Below are positions 33,422-43,676 of a DNA stretch of 64,000 nt, piece by piece. A program made the position numbers and the translations under genes. Every line of letters begins with the position of its first letter. Within the stretch, counting starts at the first letter, position 1. The DNA lies in the NCBI RefSeq assembly GCF_016806125.1, contig NZ_CP047166.1:744001-808000 (forward strand), written 5' to 3'. The DNA comes from Ponticoccus alexandrii (GTDB taxonomy: Bacteria > Pseudomonadota > Alphaproteobacteria > Rhodobacterales > Rhodobacteraceae). A model generated the notes under the pieces. It worked only from the letters and a program-made list of their open reading frames with translations, was not told the DNA's origin and did no database searches.

Positions 33422-35029
33422 ATGGACGGCCAGATGAACAGACATATCCGGGTCGAGGTTCTGGGTCCGCTGCGTTTGCGCAGTCCGGACGGGTCCGCGC
33501 TTGCGCTGAAGGGCGCCAAGAACCAGGCGCTGCTTGCGATGCTGGCGCTCAGCCCCGATATGAGCCGCCCGCGCCGCTGGCTGGAAGACAAGCTGTGGTC
33601 GACCTTCGGCCCGGAACAGGCCAGCGCGAACCTGCGGCAGGCGCTGTCGAAACTGCGCGCGGCCCTTGGCGAGGCCTCGGGCGTGTTAGAGGCGGACCGG
33701 ACCGATGTCTGGCTTGATCCGGCGCGGGTGCGCGTTGACCTGCACGAAGAAGTGGTGCCCGATGACGACCGGATCGAGCTGTTGCAGGGCATCGACGTGC
33801 GCGACCCCGAGTTCGAGGACTGGCTGCGGCTGGAACGGGCCGAGCTTCAGTCCCGGATCGCGCGCACCGCGCCCTCGGGCGGGCGCGGCATCCTGATCAA
33901 CTGCCGGGTCGAGACTGACGGCCCCGCGCGCGACCGCATGATGGGCGAGGTGCTTGCCAACCAGATCGGCGAAAACATCGCCGAGCAGGTCCGCGCGTGG
34001 CGGCAGGCCGAAAGCGACGACCTCCCGGCGCCCGAGGCGCAAGTCAGCGACATCGTCGTTAACGCGCAGCTTTTGCAGAACGGCAACGAGCATTCGGTCT
34101 TCATCAAGGCAATCCACCAGCCCTCGGCGCGGATTCTCTATTCGAAGCTGCAGCACATGCCCAACCTCTCCGACATCCTGACCGGAGAGCTGGAGATCTC
34201 GCGCACCGTCTTCGAGGCGGCGGACCAGATCATCGGCAAACTGCCGCATGTGCTGGACAAGGACCGCCCAGAGACCCGCTCGACGGCGCTGTCGCGGCTG
34301 GGCCTCTACCGGATGTTCAGCTTCGAGCAGGACGCCCTGCGCGAGGCCTACGGGCTGATGGACCAGGCCTTCAAACGCGACGAGAACGGCGTCTACCTGG
34401 CCTGGGCCAGCATGATCCGCCTGACCCAGATGATCGAGATGCCCGAAAGCGATCAGGCCGCGCTCATGGAAGAGGCGGTGGACCTGCACTACCGCGCGAT
34501 GGAACTGTCGCCGGACAACGTGCTGGTGCACGCGATCATTTCGAAGGTGCGCGGTACCGCGCTGGGCGACACCGCCGGGGTCATGGACCTTGCGCAATCT
34601 GCGGTGGAACGGAATCCGGCCAACGCCTTTGCGTGGAAGTCCCTGTCCGAGGCGCTGATGCTGGCGGGTGATCTGGATGCCGCCTTCAACGCCTCGCGGC
34701 GGGCCTGCCTGCTGGCCCGGACCTCGCCGTTCCGGCACTACTGGGACACCGGTCATTGCATCATCGCGATCGGCTGCAATCGCCCGCAAGAGGCCATCGC
34801 GGCCGGTGAGGCCGCCGCCCGCTCGGCGCCGCTGTCGCGGCCCGCGCACCGGCATCTGCTGGCGCTTTACGCGCTGGAAGGCAGACTGGACAAGGCGCAG
34901 GCGGTTGCGCAGAAGCTGGCCAAGATAGAGCCGGGCTTTACCATAGACCGCATCCTGAACGACGACAGTTACCCGGTCCGGACCCTGCGCAGCAAGGGCC
35001 TGCTGGATCCGATCCGCGCGCTTCTCTAG
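33422..35029 (+). CDS. SARP/BTAD-like transcriptional regulator with TPR region
   Basis: A 535-residue protein. Residues about 7-100 form an OmpR/SARP-type winged helix (RVEVLGPLRLRSPDGSAL, RRWLEDKLWSTF and ASANLRQALSKLRAALG). A short BTAD-like piece follows (EDWLRLERAELQSR). The middle (about 155-270) resembles a TolB/FlgO-like alpha/beta domain. The C-terminus is a run of TPR-like helices (from about 310). There is no receiver domain, so it is not a two-component regulator. GGAG six bases upstream supports the ATG at 33422. It sits between the PAP2/vHPO gene (divergent) and the subtilase (convergent) and is the natural candidate to control the cluster; that is inference. Confidence 0.85.
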   Translation: MDGQMNRHIRVEVLGPLRLRSPDGSALALKGAKNQALLAMLALSPDMSRPRRWLEDKLWSTFGPEQASANLRQALSKLRAALGEASGVLEADRTDVWLDPARVRVDLHEEVVPDDDRIELLQGIDVRDPEFEDWLRLERAELQSRIARTAPSGGRGILINCRVETDGPARDRMMGEVLANQIGENIAEQVRAWRQAESDDLPAPEAQVSDIVVNAQLLQNGNEHSVFIKAIHQPSARILYSKLQHMPNLSDILTGELEISRTVFEAADQIIGKLPHVLDKDRPETRSTALSRLGLYRMFSFEQDALREAYGLMDQAFKRDENGVYLAWASMIRLTQMIEMPESDQAALMEEAVDLHYRAMELSPDNVLVHAIISKVRGTALGDTAGVMDLAQSAVERNPANAFAWKSLSEALMLAGDLDAAFNASRRACLLARTSPFRHYWDTGHCIIAIGCNRPQEAIAAGEAAARSAPLSRPAHRHLLALYALEGRLDKAQAVAQKLAKIEPGFTIDRILNDDSYPVRTLRSKGLLDPIRALL

Positions 35030-35228
35030 GCCTGCCTGGCGTGTCGTTCCGGGGCGCCGTCCGCTCGGATGCGCGGCCTGACAGGGGGGCATAACCGGGC
35101 GGCGGCTGGCGCTTCCAGACACTGTGTTTCGCCCGCCGGGCGCTTTGGCCTGACGAGTCGCGAGGCGGCACTGGTCGCACCGTGCCGCCCCCGGCGGACC
35201 ACCCCTTTCGCATTGTAGCAATGCCGCT

Positions 35229-37286
35229 TCAGCGTTTTCCGGGCAGGACAATCGCCTTGCCCAGCCGCGCATGGTCCGCCTCTTCGGTGGCGACCATGGG
35301 CACCGCATCCTCAGCGATGTCGTCCAGCGGGGTCGTCTCTGCCTTGCTGGCATTTTCCGCGATCCGCGCCGCCGACATGCCAAGCGCGCGGGTCAGCCGC
35401 CCCGCTGCCGCGCTGGTGCCGTTGAAGCTGCGCACCGTTCCCGACAGCGTCCCGGCGGCCCGGATGCCGGGCCGGAACGATCCGGTATCCGCCACCGTTG
35501 CGGCAGTCGGCCCCGGCACCGACCATGCGGCGCCCATGGCACTGTAGCGCGAGGGCCGGAAATTCTCGGCGCTGCGCCGTGCCGCGACCCGCCCGGACAC
35601 CCGGACCGCGCCGCAGCTGAAGATCTGGCGTGCGGAGACCGTCGCGTCGGCGCTGTGGCTGCCTTCGGGCCGGACGGGGCCACCCTCGGCGAAGCCGGTA
35701 TAGGCCATCTCTTCGGCATCCCAGACACCGTTTGTCTCGCAGTCGAGGTAGGACTGGCGGCCCTGCACCATGGCGCCGCGCATGGCGTCGTCGCGCTGGA
35801 CCTGCAGCACCACCTGCGCCGCCGCCGCGCCGCCGTAGCGCAGGCCCACGGTCCAGCGCCCGGGATCGGCGACGGGCTCTGCCGCCTTGCGCCCGCGCGT
35901 CGGGGCCAGCGCCAGAACGTAATGCGCGGGGCTGACCACGCCGCTGCCGAAGCGGCGTTCGCGCACGTGGTAGAGCCGGGCCAGCGCCTTGCCGTTGCGT
36001 TCCAGCGTGCGGACCTGCCCGGGGGCCAGCGCGGCAAAGCCCGACTCCACGCCATTGGGGCAACAGACCGAAACCTCGATATCGGTGGAGGCCGCGTTGC
36101 GGGTGCGGATTTCGAGGTAATTCGCCGTCTCGTCATCGGGCTGGGCGCGCCAGCCGATCTGTGTCTCGCGGGCCTCTGGCCTGTCCGCCGCCGGGAAGGC
36201 GTGATGCGCCACCTGACTGCCGCGATAGGTGTTGCCGAAGGCCCAGACCAGCCGCACCGGCTGACCCTTCACCCGCTCCCACTCGGCGGCCTCGCGGGCC
36301 ATCTGGTGTTCGACGAAACGGCTGCCGTCCTTCGGGCCGGCGGTCACACCCAGCGACAGGTTCACGATCACCGGCGCGGTGGGGGCCAGCGCGTGGGCCT
36401 GGCGCAAGATCCAGCGCAGGCCCTGCACCATGTAGTTTTCGAAGCGGATGCCAGAGGTGTCGTCGATCGCCTCGGGCGGCAGTTGCACCGCCAGCAGCGG
36501 CCAGCCCCGCACCGGATCGGAGGCATCGAGCGGATCGGCCCCCGCCGCAAGGTCAAGGACATGGGTGCCGTGGGTCGCGTTGCGCGCCGTCTCGCAGCGG
36601 GTCTGCGGGCCGTAGAGCCCGGCGTTCAGCGCCGCATAGCTGCCCTGTTCGTCCCGGCGGTCCAGCAGCGCGTTTATCGCCGCAGGGTCGAGAACCTGCC
36701 CGCAGGTGATTCTCTTGGTGTCGGTCGAAAACCGCTCCAGCGATTGCAGCCAGAGCCCGCGGAACCGGGTGCGAAGGCCATCCGGCCCCGCAGTGCAGAA
36801 GCGGGCATTCAGGAACCCGATGCCATCGTCGATCAGCGCGACGACCGGTGTGTCCTCGGGCAGCTCTTCGGCGGCGGGCAGGGCGGGCACACCGCCTGCG
36901 GGCCGTCGCGTGGCGCAGACTGCGATGCCGGTGTCGAGCACCTCGAAAAGGTCGGCATGGGCGCTGTCAGGGGTGCGCCAGCGACGGTACAGCGCGTATT
37001 CGTCGGGCAGGCCCTCCACCGCGCCTTCGGCCAGACGCTCGGACAACCGTGCCTCTTCGTGCGGGTCCATGAACAGCGGCGAGGCGGGGTCGGACACCAG
37101 ATCCATCAGCCGCTGGCGCGATGCGGTGTCCGACGCCAGAAGGCGCACGAAGACCGGCTCCAGCGCCGGGGCCGGTTCGGGGTCGACCGGATGCAGGGGC
37201 GCGCGTCTGGCGGCAAGATGGCGGGTCCAGTCAAGATAGGCGTCCCGGGAGGTCCAGTCCCGCGGGTCCGTCCAGTCGCTTGGCAT
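35229..37286 (-). CDS. S8 (subtilisin-like) serine protease, no signal peptide
   Basis: A 685-residue subtilase. The catalytic Asp is in VALIDDGIG (Asp153), the His in NATHGTHVLDLAAG (His239), the oxyanion Asn in VIVNLSLG, and the Ser in NGTSAAAG (Ser625). Between the Asn and Ser blocks lies a long insert (about residues 330-600) with beta-rich character. No export signal or propeptide is apparent; the first 140 residues are charged and acidic. This suggests a cytoplasmic protease or one exported by another route. The 199-bp gap to the convergent regulator gene has no clear terminator. It is divergent from the degenerate vHPO gene, with a 292-bp intergenic region. Confidence 0.9.
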   Translation of the reverse strand: MPSDWTDPRDWTSRDAYLDWTRHLAARRAPLHPVDPEPAPALEPVFVRLLASDTASRQRLMDLVSDPASPLFMDPHEEARLSERLAEGAVEGLPDEYALYRRWRTPDSAHADLFEVLDTGIAVCATRRPAGGVPALPAAEELPEDTPVVALIDDGIGFLNARFCTAGPDGLRTRFRGLWLQSLERFSTDTKRITCGQVLDPAAINALLDRRDEQGSYAALNAGLYGPQTRCETARNATHGTHVLDLAAGADPLDASDPVRGWPLLAVQLPPEAIDDTSGIRFENYMVQGLRWILRQAHALAPTAPVIVNLSLGVTAGPKDGSRFVEHQMAREAAEWERVKGQPVRLVWAFGNTYRGSQVAHHAFPAADRPEARETQIGWRAQPDDETANYLEIRTRNAASTDIEVSVCCPNGVESGFAALAPGQVRTLERNGKALARLYHVRERRFGSGVVSPAHYVLALAPTRGRKAAEPVADPGRWTVGLRYGGAAAAQVVLQVQRDDAMRGAMVQGRQSYLDCETNGVWDAEEMAYTGFAEGGPVRPEGSHSADATVSARQIFSCGAVRVSGRVAARRSAENFRPSRYSAMGAAWSVPGPTAATVADTGSFRPGIRAAGTLSGTVRSFNGTSAAAGRLTRALGMSAARIAENASKAETTPLDDIAEDAVPMVATEEADHARLGKAIVLPGKR

Positions 37287-37578
37287 GTTATGCGCTCCCT
37301 TTCATCGCCCGAAGATCGGGGTGAAGTGAACGCGCTTGCCTGACATGCGTCAAGACGCCCCGTCGCGTACAGCCCGGATGCCGCGAAAAACGGCGGGAAA
37401 ATTGCGCTGCGTTCACGCAGCGGGCAGGCCCCGCCGCCGCACTGGGCGTGAATTTCATGGTCCGTTCACGGGAAACTTGCAAAGCGATTGCGGAGCGATC
37501 ACGCAGCCGGGGCAGAGTGCCGTTAACGTTTCGTCAATCGGCGCCGCATACGGCGCGATCTGCCACCGGGGGTTGGAC

Positions 37579-39051
37579 ATGGTCGGACAAAAGGCCAAAA
37601 CAGGGAAGCGGGTCGCGCTGACCGTGATCCGGGGCGGGGCCCCGCCGCGCACCACCGGTGCCCTGCGGTCGCCTGTTCCGCATCGGCCCGGGCCGGTGGA
37701 ACTGGCAGGCGATATGGCGGAGATCTTCGCGCTGTCGCTGCTGCGCGACCACCCGGCCAGGTCCCTTGCCGATCCGCACGTCGAAACCCGGATCGACCGC
37801 AGAACCCGATTCACCCTGCACGAGCTTCTGTGCGAATTGCGGAACCTTCCGTGGTTCGATGCCCGCCACATGGCCGAGGCGATGGAGCCTGCCGCCCAAT
37901 CCTCCGGGGCGGAGGGTGATCCTGGCCATCGCCGCAGCCTTCACTGGAACGGCGATGGCCAGTTGACCCTGCGCACGTTGCAACGCTGCGGCGTGGCGCT
38001 GCCGGAGGATGAGACCGGGGCCTCTGCCCTGTGGCGCGAGGACAACGCCGGAGTGGCGGGGCCATGCGAAGCGGTGCCAACCGGAGATGCGCCGATGTCG
38101 GCTTGGGTCGCGTGGTGCGCGGGTCAAAGCGGCGCGGGGCTGCGCGTGCCGGGGTTGTCGCCCGAACCGATCGTGCCGGAGACGCCCGGGGCGCTGGCCG
38201 ATGCCTTGCCCCGGATCCCGGCGGCACGGCCCTTCCACAACGCGGCACTGGCGGCGCTGGCGCGCGGGGCGTTGTCCGTCTCGGCACCCTCGGCCTGCGA
38301 CCTCTGGACCGGGCCGCGCCTGTTCGCGGTGATGGCAGAGGCGGAACGCCACGCACGCCGCATGGCGCAAGAGCAGGTGGCGCGGCTGGACCGGCTGTCG
38401 CGGCCCGCGGTGACGGCGGCGCGCATGACACTGTGGCTGGCCCGAGAAGAGCGCGAGGCCGCCCCGGCCCATGCGGAATACCGCGCCGCCGCCGAGATGC
38501 TGGCCGAGCACGCGCCGGGGCTGCTGCACTGGGTCAGCCGCGCCAATGCGGCGCGTCGGGGTCTGCGGCGCCGGGGGCTTGCGCTGTTCCTGCCGCTGGC
38601 GGGCGTGCGAAGCCTGGAGCATACGCCCTCGGACACCGCCGCGCATGCGGTCGTGGCCGGTGCGCTGGGCACGCTGCTGAAAGCGGTTCTGTGGCATGCG
38701 CCGCAGCCGCTGCACCGGATCGGGGCCGCCGCCCCGGCGCAGGAGGTCGATCTGCTGATGCGCGACATCGCCCGGGCACGGGTGATGTCTGCGGCCTGCC
38801 TGCCCTCCGAGGCCTTTGCCGACCTGCGCCTTGGGCAAGCCATTGCGCTGAGCGTTCTGCGCGAGGCCATGGAGCGGGACAACCGCAGTGCCCGGCTGGC
38901 GTTCCGCGATCTCGACGGGCGCGCACTTGTGCTACAGGCCCACCCGCGCCACTTCGGACGCGGCTTTGCCGAACTGCGCGCGGAGGGCCAGCCGGTGGCA
39001 TGGCCGCAGGAGAGCGCGCCGCCCGCCGCGCATCTGACGCAGGTGGTCTGA
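37579..39051 (+). CDS. degenerate vanadium-haloperoxidase-like protein
   Basis: A 490-residue protein. The N-terminal 200 residues are unrecognised. The C-terminal part (about 300-455) aligns by eye with bacterial and algal-type vanadium haloperoxidases. HTPSDTAAHAVVAGALGTLL (348-367) corresponds to their HPSYPSGHAVVAGA block, keeping His356 but not the P-S-G. RVMSAACLPSE (401-411) corresponds to their R-x3-G-x-H-x3-D block, with Cys407 in place of the vanadate-ligating His and Glu411 for Asp. LRLGQAIALSVLREA and FRDLDGRAL match the blocks that follow. The residues that bind vanadate are therefore partly lost, suggesting a pseudoenzyme. GGGGG lies close before the ATG at 37579. The homology is my own alignment and needs a profile search. 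Confidence 0.6.
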   Translation: MVGQKAKTGKRVALTVIRGGAPPRTTGALRSPVPHRPGPVELAGDMAEIFALSLLRDHPARSLADPHVETRIDRRTRFTLHELLCELRNLPWFDARHMAEAMEPAAQSSGAEGDPGHRRSLHWNGDGQLTLRTLQRCGVALPEDETGASALWREDNAGVAGPCEAVPTGDAPMSAWVAWCAGQSGAGLRVPGLSPEPIVPETPGALADALPRIPAARPFHNAALAALARGALSVSAPSACDLWTGPRLFAVMAEAERHARRMAQEQVARLDRLSRPAVTAARMTLWLAREEREAAPAHAEYRAAAEMLAEHAPGLLHWVSRANAARRGLRRRGLALFLPLAGVRSLEHTPSDTAAHAVVAGALGTLLKAVLWHAPQPLHRIGAAAPAQEVDLLMRDIARARVMSAACLPSEAFADLRLGQAIALSVLREAMERDNRSARLAFRDLDGRALVLQAHPRHFGRGFAELRAEGQPVAWPQESAPPAAHLTQVV

Positions 39052-39214
39052 CGCGCGCGACCCAGGGCCGGGACGATCTGCGTGTCCGTCATCGGCTATC
39101 CGGGGGGCATCGCCTTGTGGCGGGCCAGTGCAGGCCGGAGGCTCTGGAAACCGCATAAGGACCGCGTCTTCTGTGCGCAAGCGCGCCCTGGCGGAGACGC
39201 GGGATACCGCCCCT

Positions 39215-39922
39215 TCAGTCCCCCGCCGCGAACCGCCGGGCCGGCATGGTTCCGGAAATCTCCAGGATCAGCTTGCGCTTCACCGCCTCGGCAAAGGCTG
39301 CGCGGTCGTTGGCGCTTACGACGAAGGCGCCGGGGCCGCCGATGATATGGGCCTCGTACAGGGCTTCCAGCCCGCCCCCGGCGCGGCCTGGGTCGCCCGG
39401 GCGCAGGATCGGCAATCCGTTGATCGTAACGCCTGCCGCAAGCGCGGTCTCTCGCCCCTCGGCAATGCTGGGCCCCGAGAAATTGCCCATGCTGTCGCCG
39501 GAGAAGTCGATCACCCGGCGCCAGCCGTCGTGGGTGTTGGTGTCCATCAGCCGCACCGCTTCGATCAGTGCGGCGCCGATGGCGTTGCGCCCGTAGGCAA
39601 GGCGCGGCGTCGCCAGCAGTTCGGCGGCGAAGGCGTCGGCTGCCCGGGGGCCGTCGATCAGGCGCCAGTCCGCGACCACCGCCTGGTTCGCGGCCCATTC
39701 GACATAGGTCACCGCGATGGTCCCGTAGGCGGTGTTGCGGATCGCCGCCAGCACGTCGGGGTCGGTGATTGCCTGTGCGTAGCCCTGCCGCTGAAGCGCG
39801 ATCTCGCCCGCGTCGATGCTGCCCGAGGCATCCGCCAGCAGGACCAGTTCAAGATCCGTGTCCTGCGCCACAGCCATCCCCGCGCAAAGCCCGACTGCAA
39901 GCGCCGCTGCCAGTATCCGCAT
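39215..39922 (-). CDS. DUF1194 (VWA-like) secreted protein
   Basis: A 235-residue DUF1194 protein with a signal peptide (MRILAAALAVGLCAGMAVAQ). A von Willebrand A-like fold with the MIDAS sequence DASGS (residues 31-35) follows. Other family blocks are TYVEWAANQ and RVIDFSGDSMGNF. A metal-dependent binding role in the periplasm is inferred. It is downstream of and convergent with the degenerate vHPO gene; whether it belongs to the cluster is unclear. Confidence 0.9.
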   Translation of the reverse strand: MRILAAALAVGLCAGMAVAQDTDLELVLLADASGSIDAGEIALQRQGYAQAITDPDVLAAIRNTAYGTIAVTYVEWAANQAVVADWRLIDGPRAADAFAAELLATPRLAYGRNAIGAALIEAVRLMDTNTHDGWRRVIDFSGDSMGNFSGPSIAEGRETALAAGVTINGLPILRPGDPGRAGGGLEALYEAHIIGGPGAFVVSANDRAAFAEAVKRKLILEISGTMPARRFAAGD

Positions 39923-40104
39923 GCCTTCGCCTCCTGTTGCCGGGTCCAGCTTAGCCGGGTCGGGCGACCTGGCCAGCCTTGATCCGGGCGACAGGCGCGG
40001 CCTCTCCGGAATGTGAGCAACCCTGCCGGGGCACCATGCAGGCGGGAACCGCCGGTCGGGGCCGGGGGTTATTCAGGCAGACCCGAACGCGAAAGGAGTT
40101 CGCT

Positions 40105-40338
40105 ATGAACTGGGACCAGATTCAAGGCAAATGGACGCAATTCAAGGGCAAGGCCCGCGAAGAATGGGGTGAGCTGACCGACAACGAGATCCAGGAGGCC
40201 AAGGGTGAGCGTGAACAGATGCTTGGCCTGATCCAGGAGAAATACGGGCGCACCCGCGAAGAAGCCGAGCGCGAGCTGTCGCGCTGGCAAACCAAGCTAG
40301 GTGACGATCCCGCCTATCGCGATGATCGCGCACTTTAG
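40105..40338 (+). CDS. CsbD family stress protein
   Basis: A 77-residue hydrophilic helical protein of the CsbD family, often induced by general stress. The pattern MNWDQIQGKWTQFKGKAREE and WGELTDNEI is diagnostic. AAAGGAG lies before the ATG at 40105. Its stop overlaps the convergent lipoprotein gene's stop by four bases. The molecular role is unknown. Confidence 0.92.
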   Translation: MNWDQIQGKWTQFKGKAREEWGELTDNEIQEAKGEREQMLGLIQEKYGRTREEAERELSRWQTKLGDDPAYRDDRAL

Positions 40339-41021
40339 CGGCAGATGCCCTCGGTCTGCAGCCCGTCCCACGGGACGCGGATCATCGGGCGGTCGATGAT
40401 CCGATCCAGCCGCCCGATCGGCATGTGTTTCGAAATCATAAGGCGAAGGCGCTCTGTCCGGGGCGCCTTCGGATCGAGTAGGCGGCAGCAGACATATTCT
40501 TCGACGATGCTGCCCTGTTGCTCGTACCCGAATTCCAGAAAATCCCGGGACTGACCCGCATCGAACAGATAGGGGTCGCGGCTGGTCACATGCTCGTTCA
40601 GGGCCTTCAGCGGCGTGTAGCCGGTTTTGCGGCGGTTCTGCCACTGCCAGACATGCGTGGCCTCATGTGCGAAAAGCATGGCGTCGAAGAGATCGACCCG
40701 ATCCGGCCAACCCTTCAAAAAATCTTTTCGGTAGATGTCCTTCCGCATGAGCACCGTGTCGAACAGAACCGTAGCGGCGGGCGAGACGGTCACCGTCTGC
40801 GCCTGCGTCATCGGCGGCCAGATCCGTTCCTGGCAGGTGTCGCGGGGGCGCACCGGGATTTCGTAGGTGATGGCACCGGCGAAATGCCCGTTGGTGATGC
40901 GCATCCTGCGGGTGTCCAGCGCCTCGCCCTGTATGGCTTGCAGGTAGGCCGTCTCTGACGGGGTCAGGGGCCGCCCACAGGCGGCGAGCAACAGAAGACA
41001 CAGAAGGCCAAGCACGCGCAT
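40335..41021 (-). CDS. lipoprotein with HEXXH metallopeptidase-like motif
   Basis: A 228-residue protein with a clear lipobox LLAACG (Cys15) and a zinc-peptidase-type sequence LFAHEATHVWQWQ (His119, Glu120, His123). A third ligand could be the Glu in GSIVEEY, about 45 residues on. It resembles DUF4157-type HEXXH proteins but I cannot place it in a named family. I chose ATG 41021 because it starts the lipoprotein signal. It is 41 bp downstream of parE on the same strand and could share its transcript. Confidence 0.75.
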   Translation of the reverse strand: MRVLGLLCLLLLAACGRPLTPSETAYLQAIQGEALDTRRMRITNGHFAGAITYEIPVRPRDTCQERIWPPMTQAQTVTVSPAATVLFDTVLMRKDIYRKDFLKGWPDRVDLFDAMLFAHEATHVWQWQNRRKTGYTPLKALNEHVTSRDPYLFDAGQSRDFLEFGYEQQGSIVEEYVCCRLLDPKAPRTERLRLMISKHMPIGRLDRIIDRPMIRVPWDGLQTEGICR

Positions 41022-41062
41022 GGGTGCGACAGTTGCCGAGTGCGCGCGCCTTGGCAAGAGGC

Positions 41063-43021
<1,959 letters not shown>

Positions 43022-43676
43022 GTCGGGGTCCCTCGGTGTGCTCGGTTTGTTCTGGTTGGTTGGCCCCGGAGTATGGCAGAGCGCGGGGCCGGGGTAAACG
43101 GGGCGCGCGGCAGGGTTAACGGTGCGCCCCAAAGCGTCGCATCGCGGCATTCCGGCGCGGATTTTGGCCGTGTTAACGGTTTGTTATGACGTGAACCGGC
43201 CGGTTTTCAGGGGCAAACCGGCCGGTTGGCGTGGTTAAGGATGGGTTAAGGGGGAAAATGGTTAATGCGGTCGCCCGCGTCCCAGCGCGGGCGACCAGTG
43301 GGCAAGGTCATATGCGCCGCAGGCGCATGTGACAGCCCACCCGGTGCCGATCGGGCGCAGGACGGCGGTGGAAATGCGCGGCGGTCGAAGGGTGCGGAGC
43401 GTTGTCGCCGGGCGGCAGTCAGTGCCGCACGGGCCGGGTGGCGGTGGGTACGGCGTGCGGGTGCCGGGCTGACGCCCGGCCTACGGTGACCCGTCCGGCG
43501 CCGCCGACTCTTCCCTTCCGGATCACAGTAAGTACCTGTGAGAGCGTTCGCGAGATAGGATTTGCGGCTGGGTTCTGCTCGCCTCAGATGGCTAAAAAGC
43601 GTATTGTGATGACGCACGATGTGAAGTTAGGTATTTGTGTTGTATAGAATGTCGCCACCATTCAAGGTCCAATCTT
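43022..43676. promoter_or_regulatory. parE upstream region: palindromes, CtrA box, hairpins
   Basis: This 655-bp region has no supportable gene. Signals: GTTAACGGT twice (43115-43123 and 43172-43180); the perfect 12-bp palindrome AACCGGCCGGTT twice, 22 bp apart (43194-43205, 43216-43227); and a full CtrA consensus TTAA-N7-TTAA (43235-43249). Two hairpins follow: 11-bp arms at 43269-43296 (GGTCGCCCGCG) and 12-bp arms at 43307-43333 (GTCATATGCGCC). Base composition switches to A+T-rich after about 43510. Confidence 0.6.

Noticed and set aside
35271..37343. A 690-codon open frame opposite the subtilase, and a similar 721-codon frame opposite parE
   Set aside because: Both are mirror frames of well-supported genes, with Arg/Gly/His-rich composition and no family motifs.
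33394..37535. Shared 9-mer CGTTTCGTC upstream of the SARP-like gene (33394) and the degenerate vHPO gene (37527)
   Set aside because: One shared 9-mer between two regions of 156 and 292 bp is expected by chance in a noticeable fraction of cases and the position relative to the starts differs.
43402..43647. An 81-codon frame before the island's first gene
   Set aside because: It crosses the composition boundary, has no ribosome-binding site, and the translation has no meaningful features.
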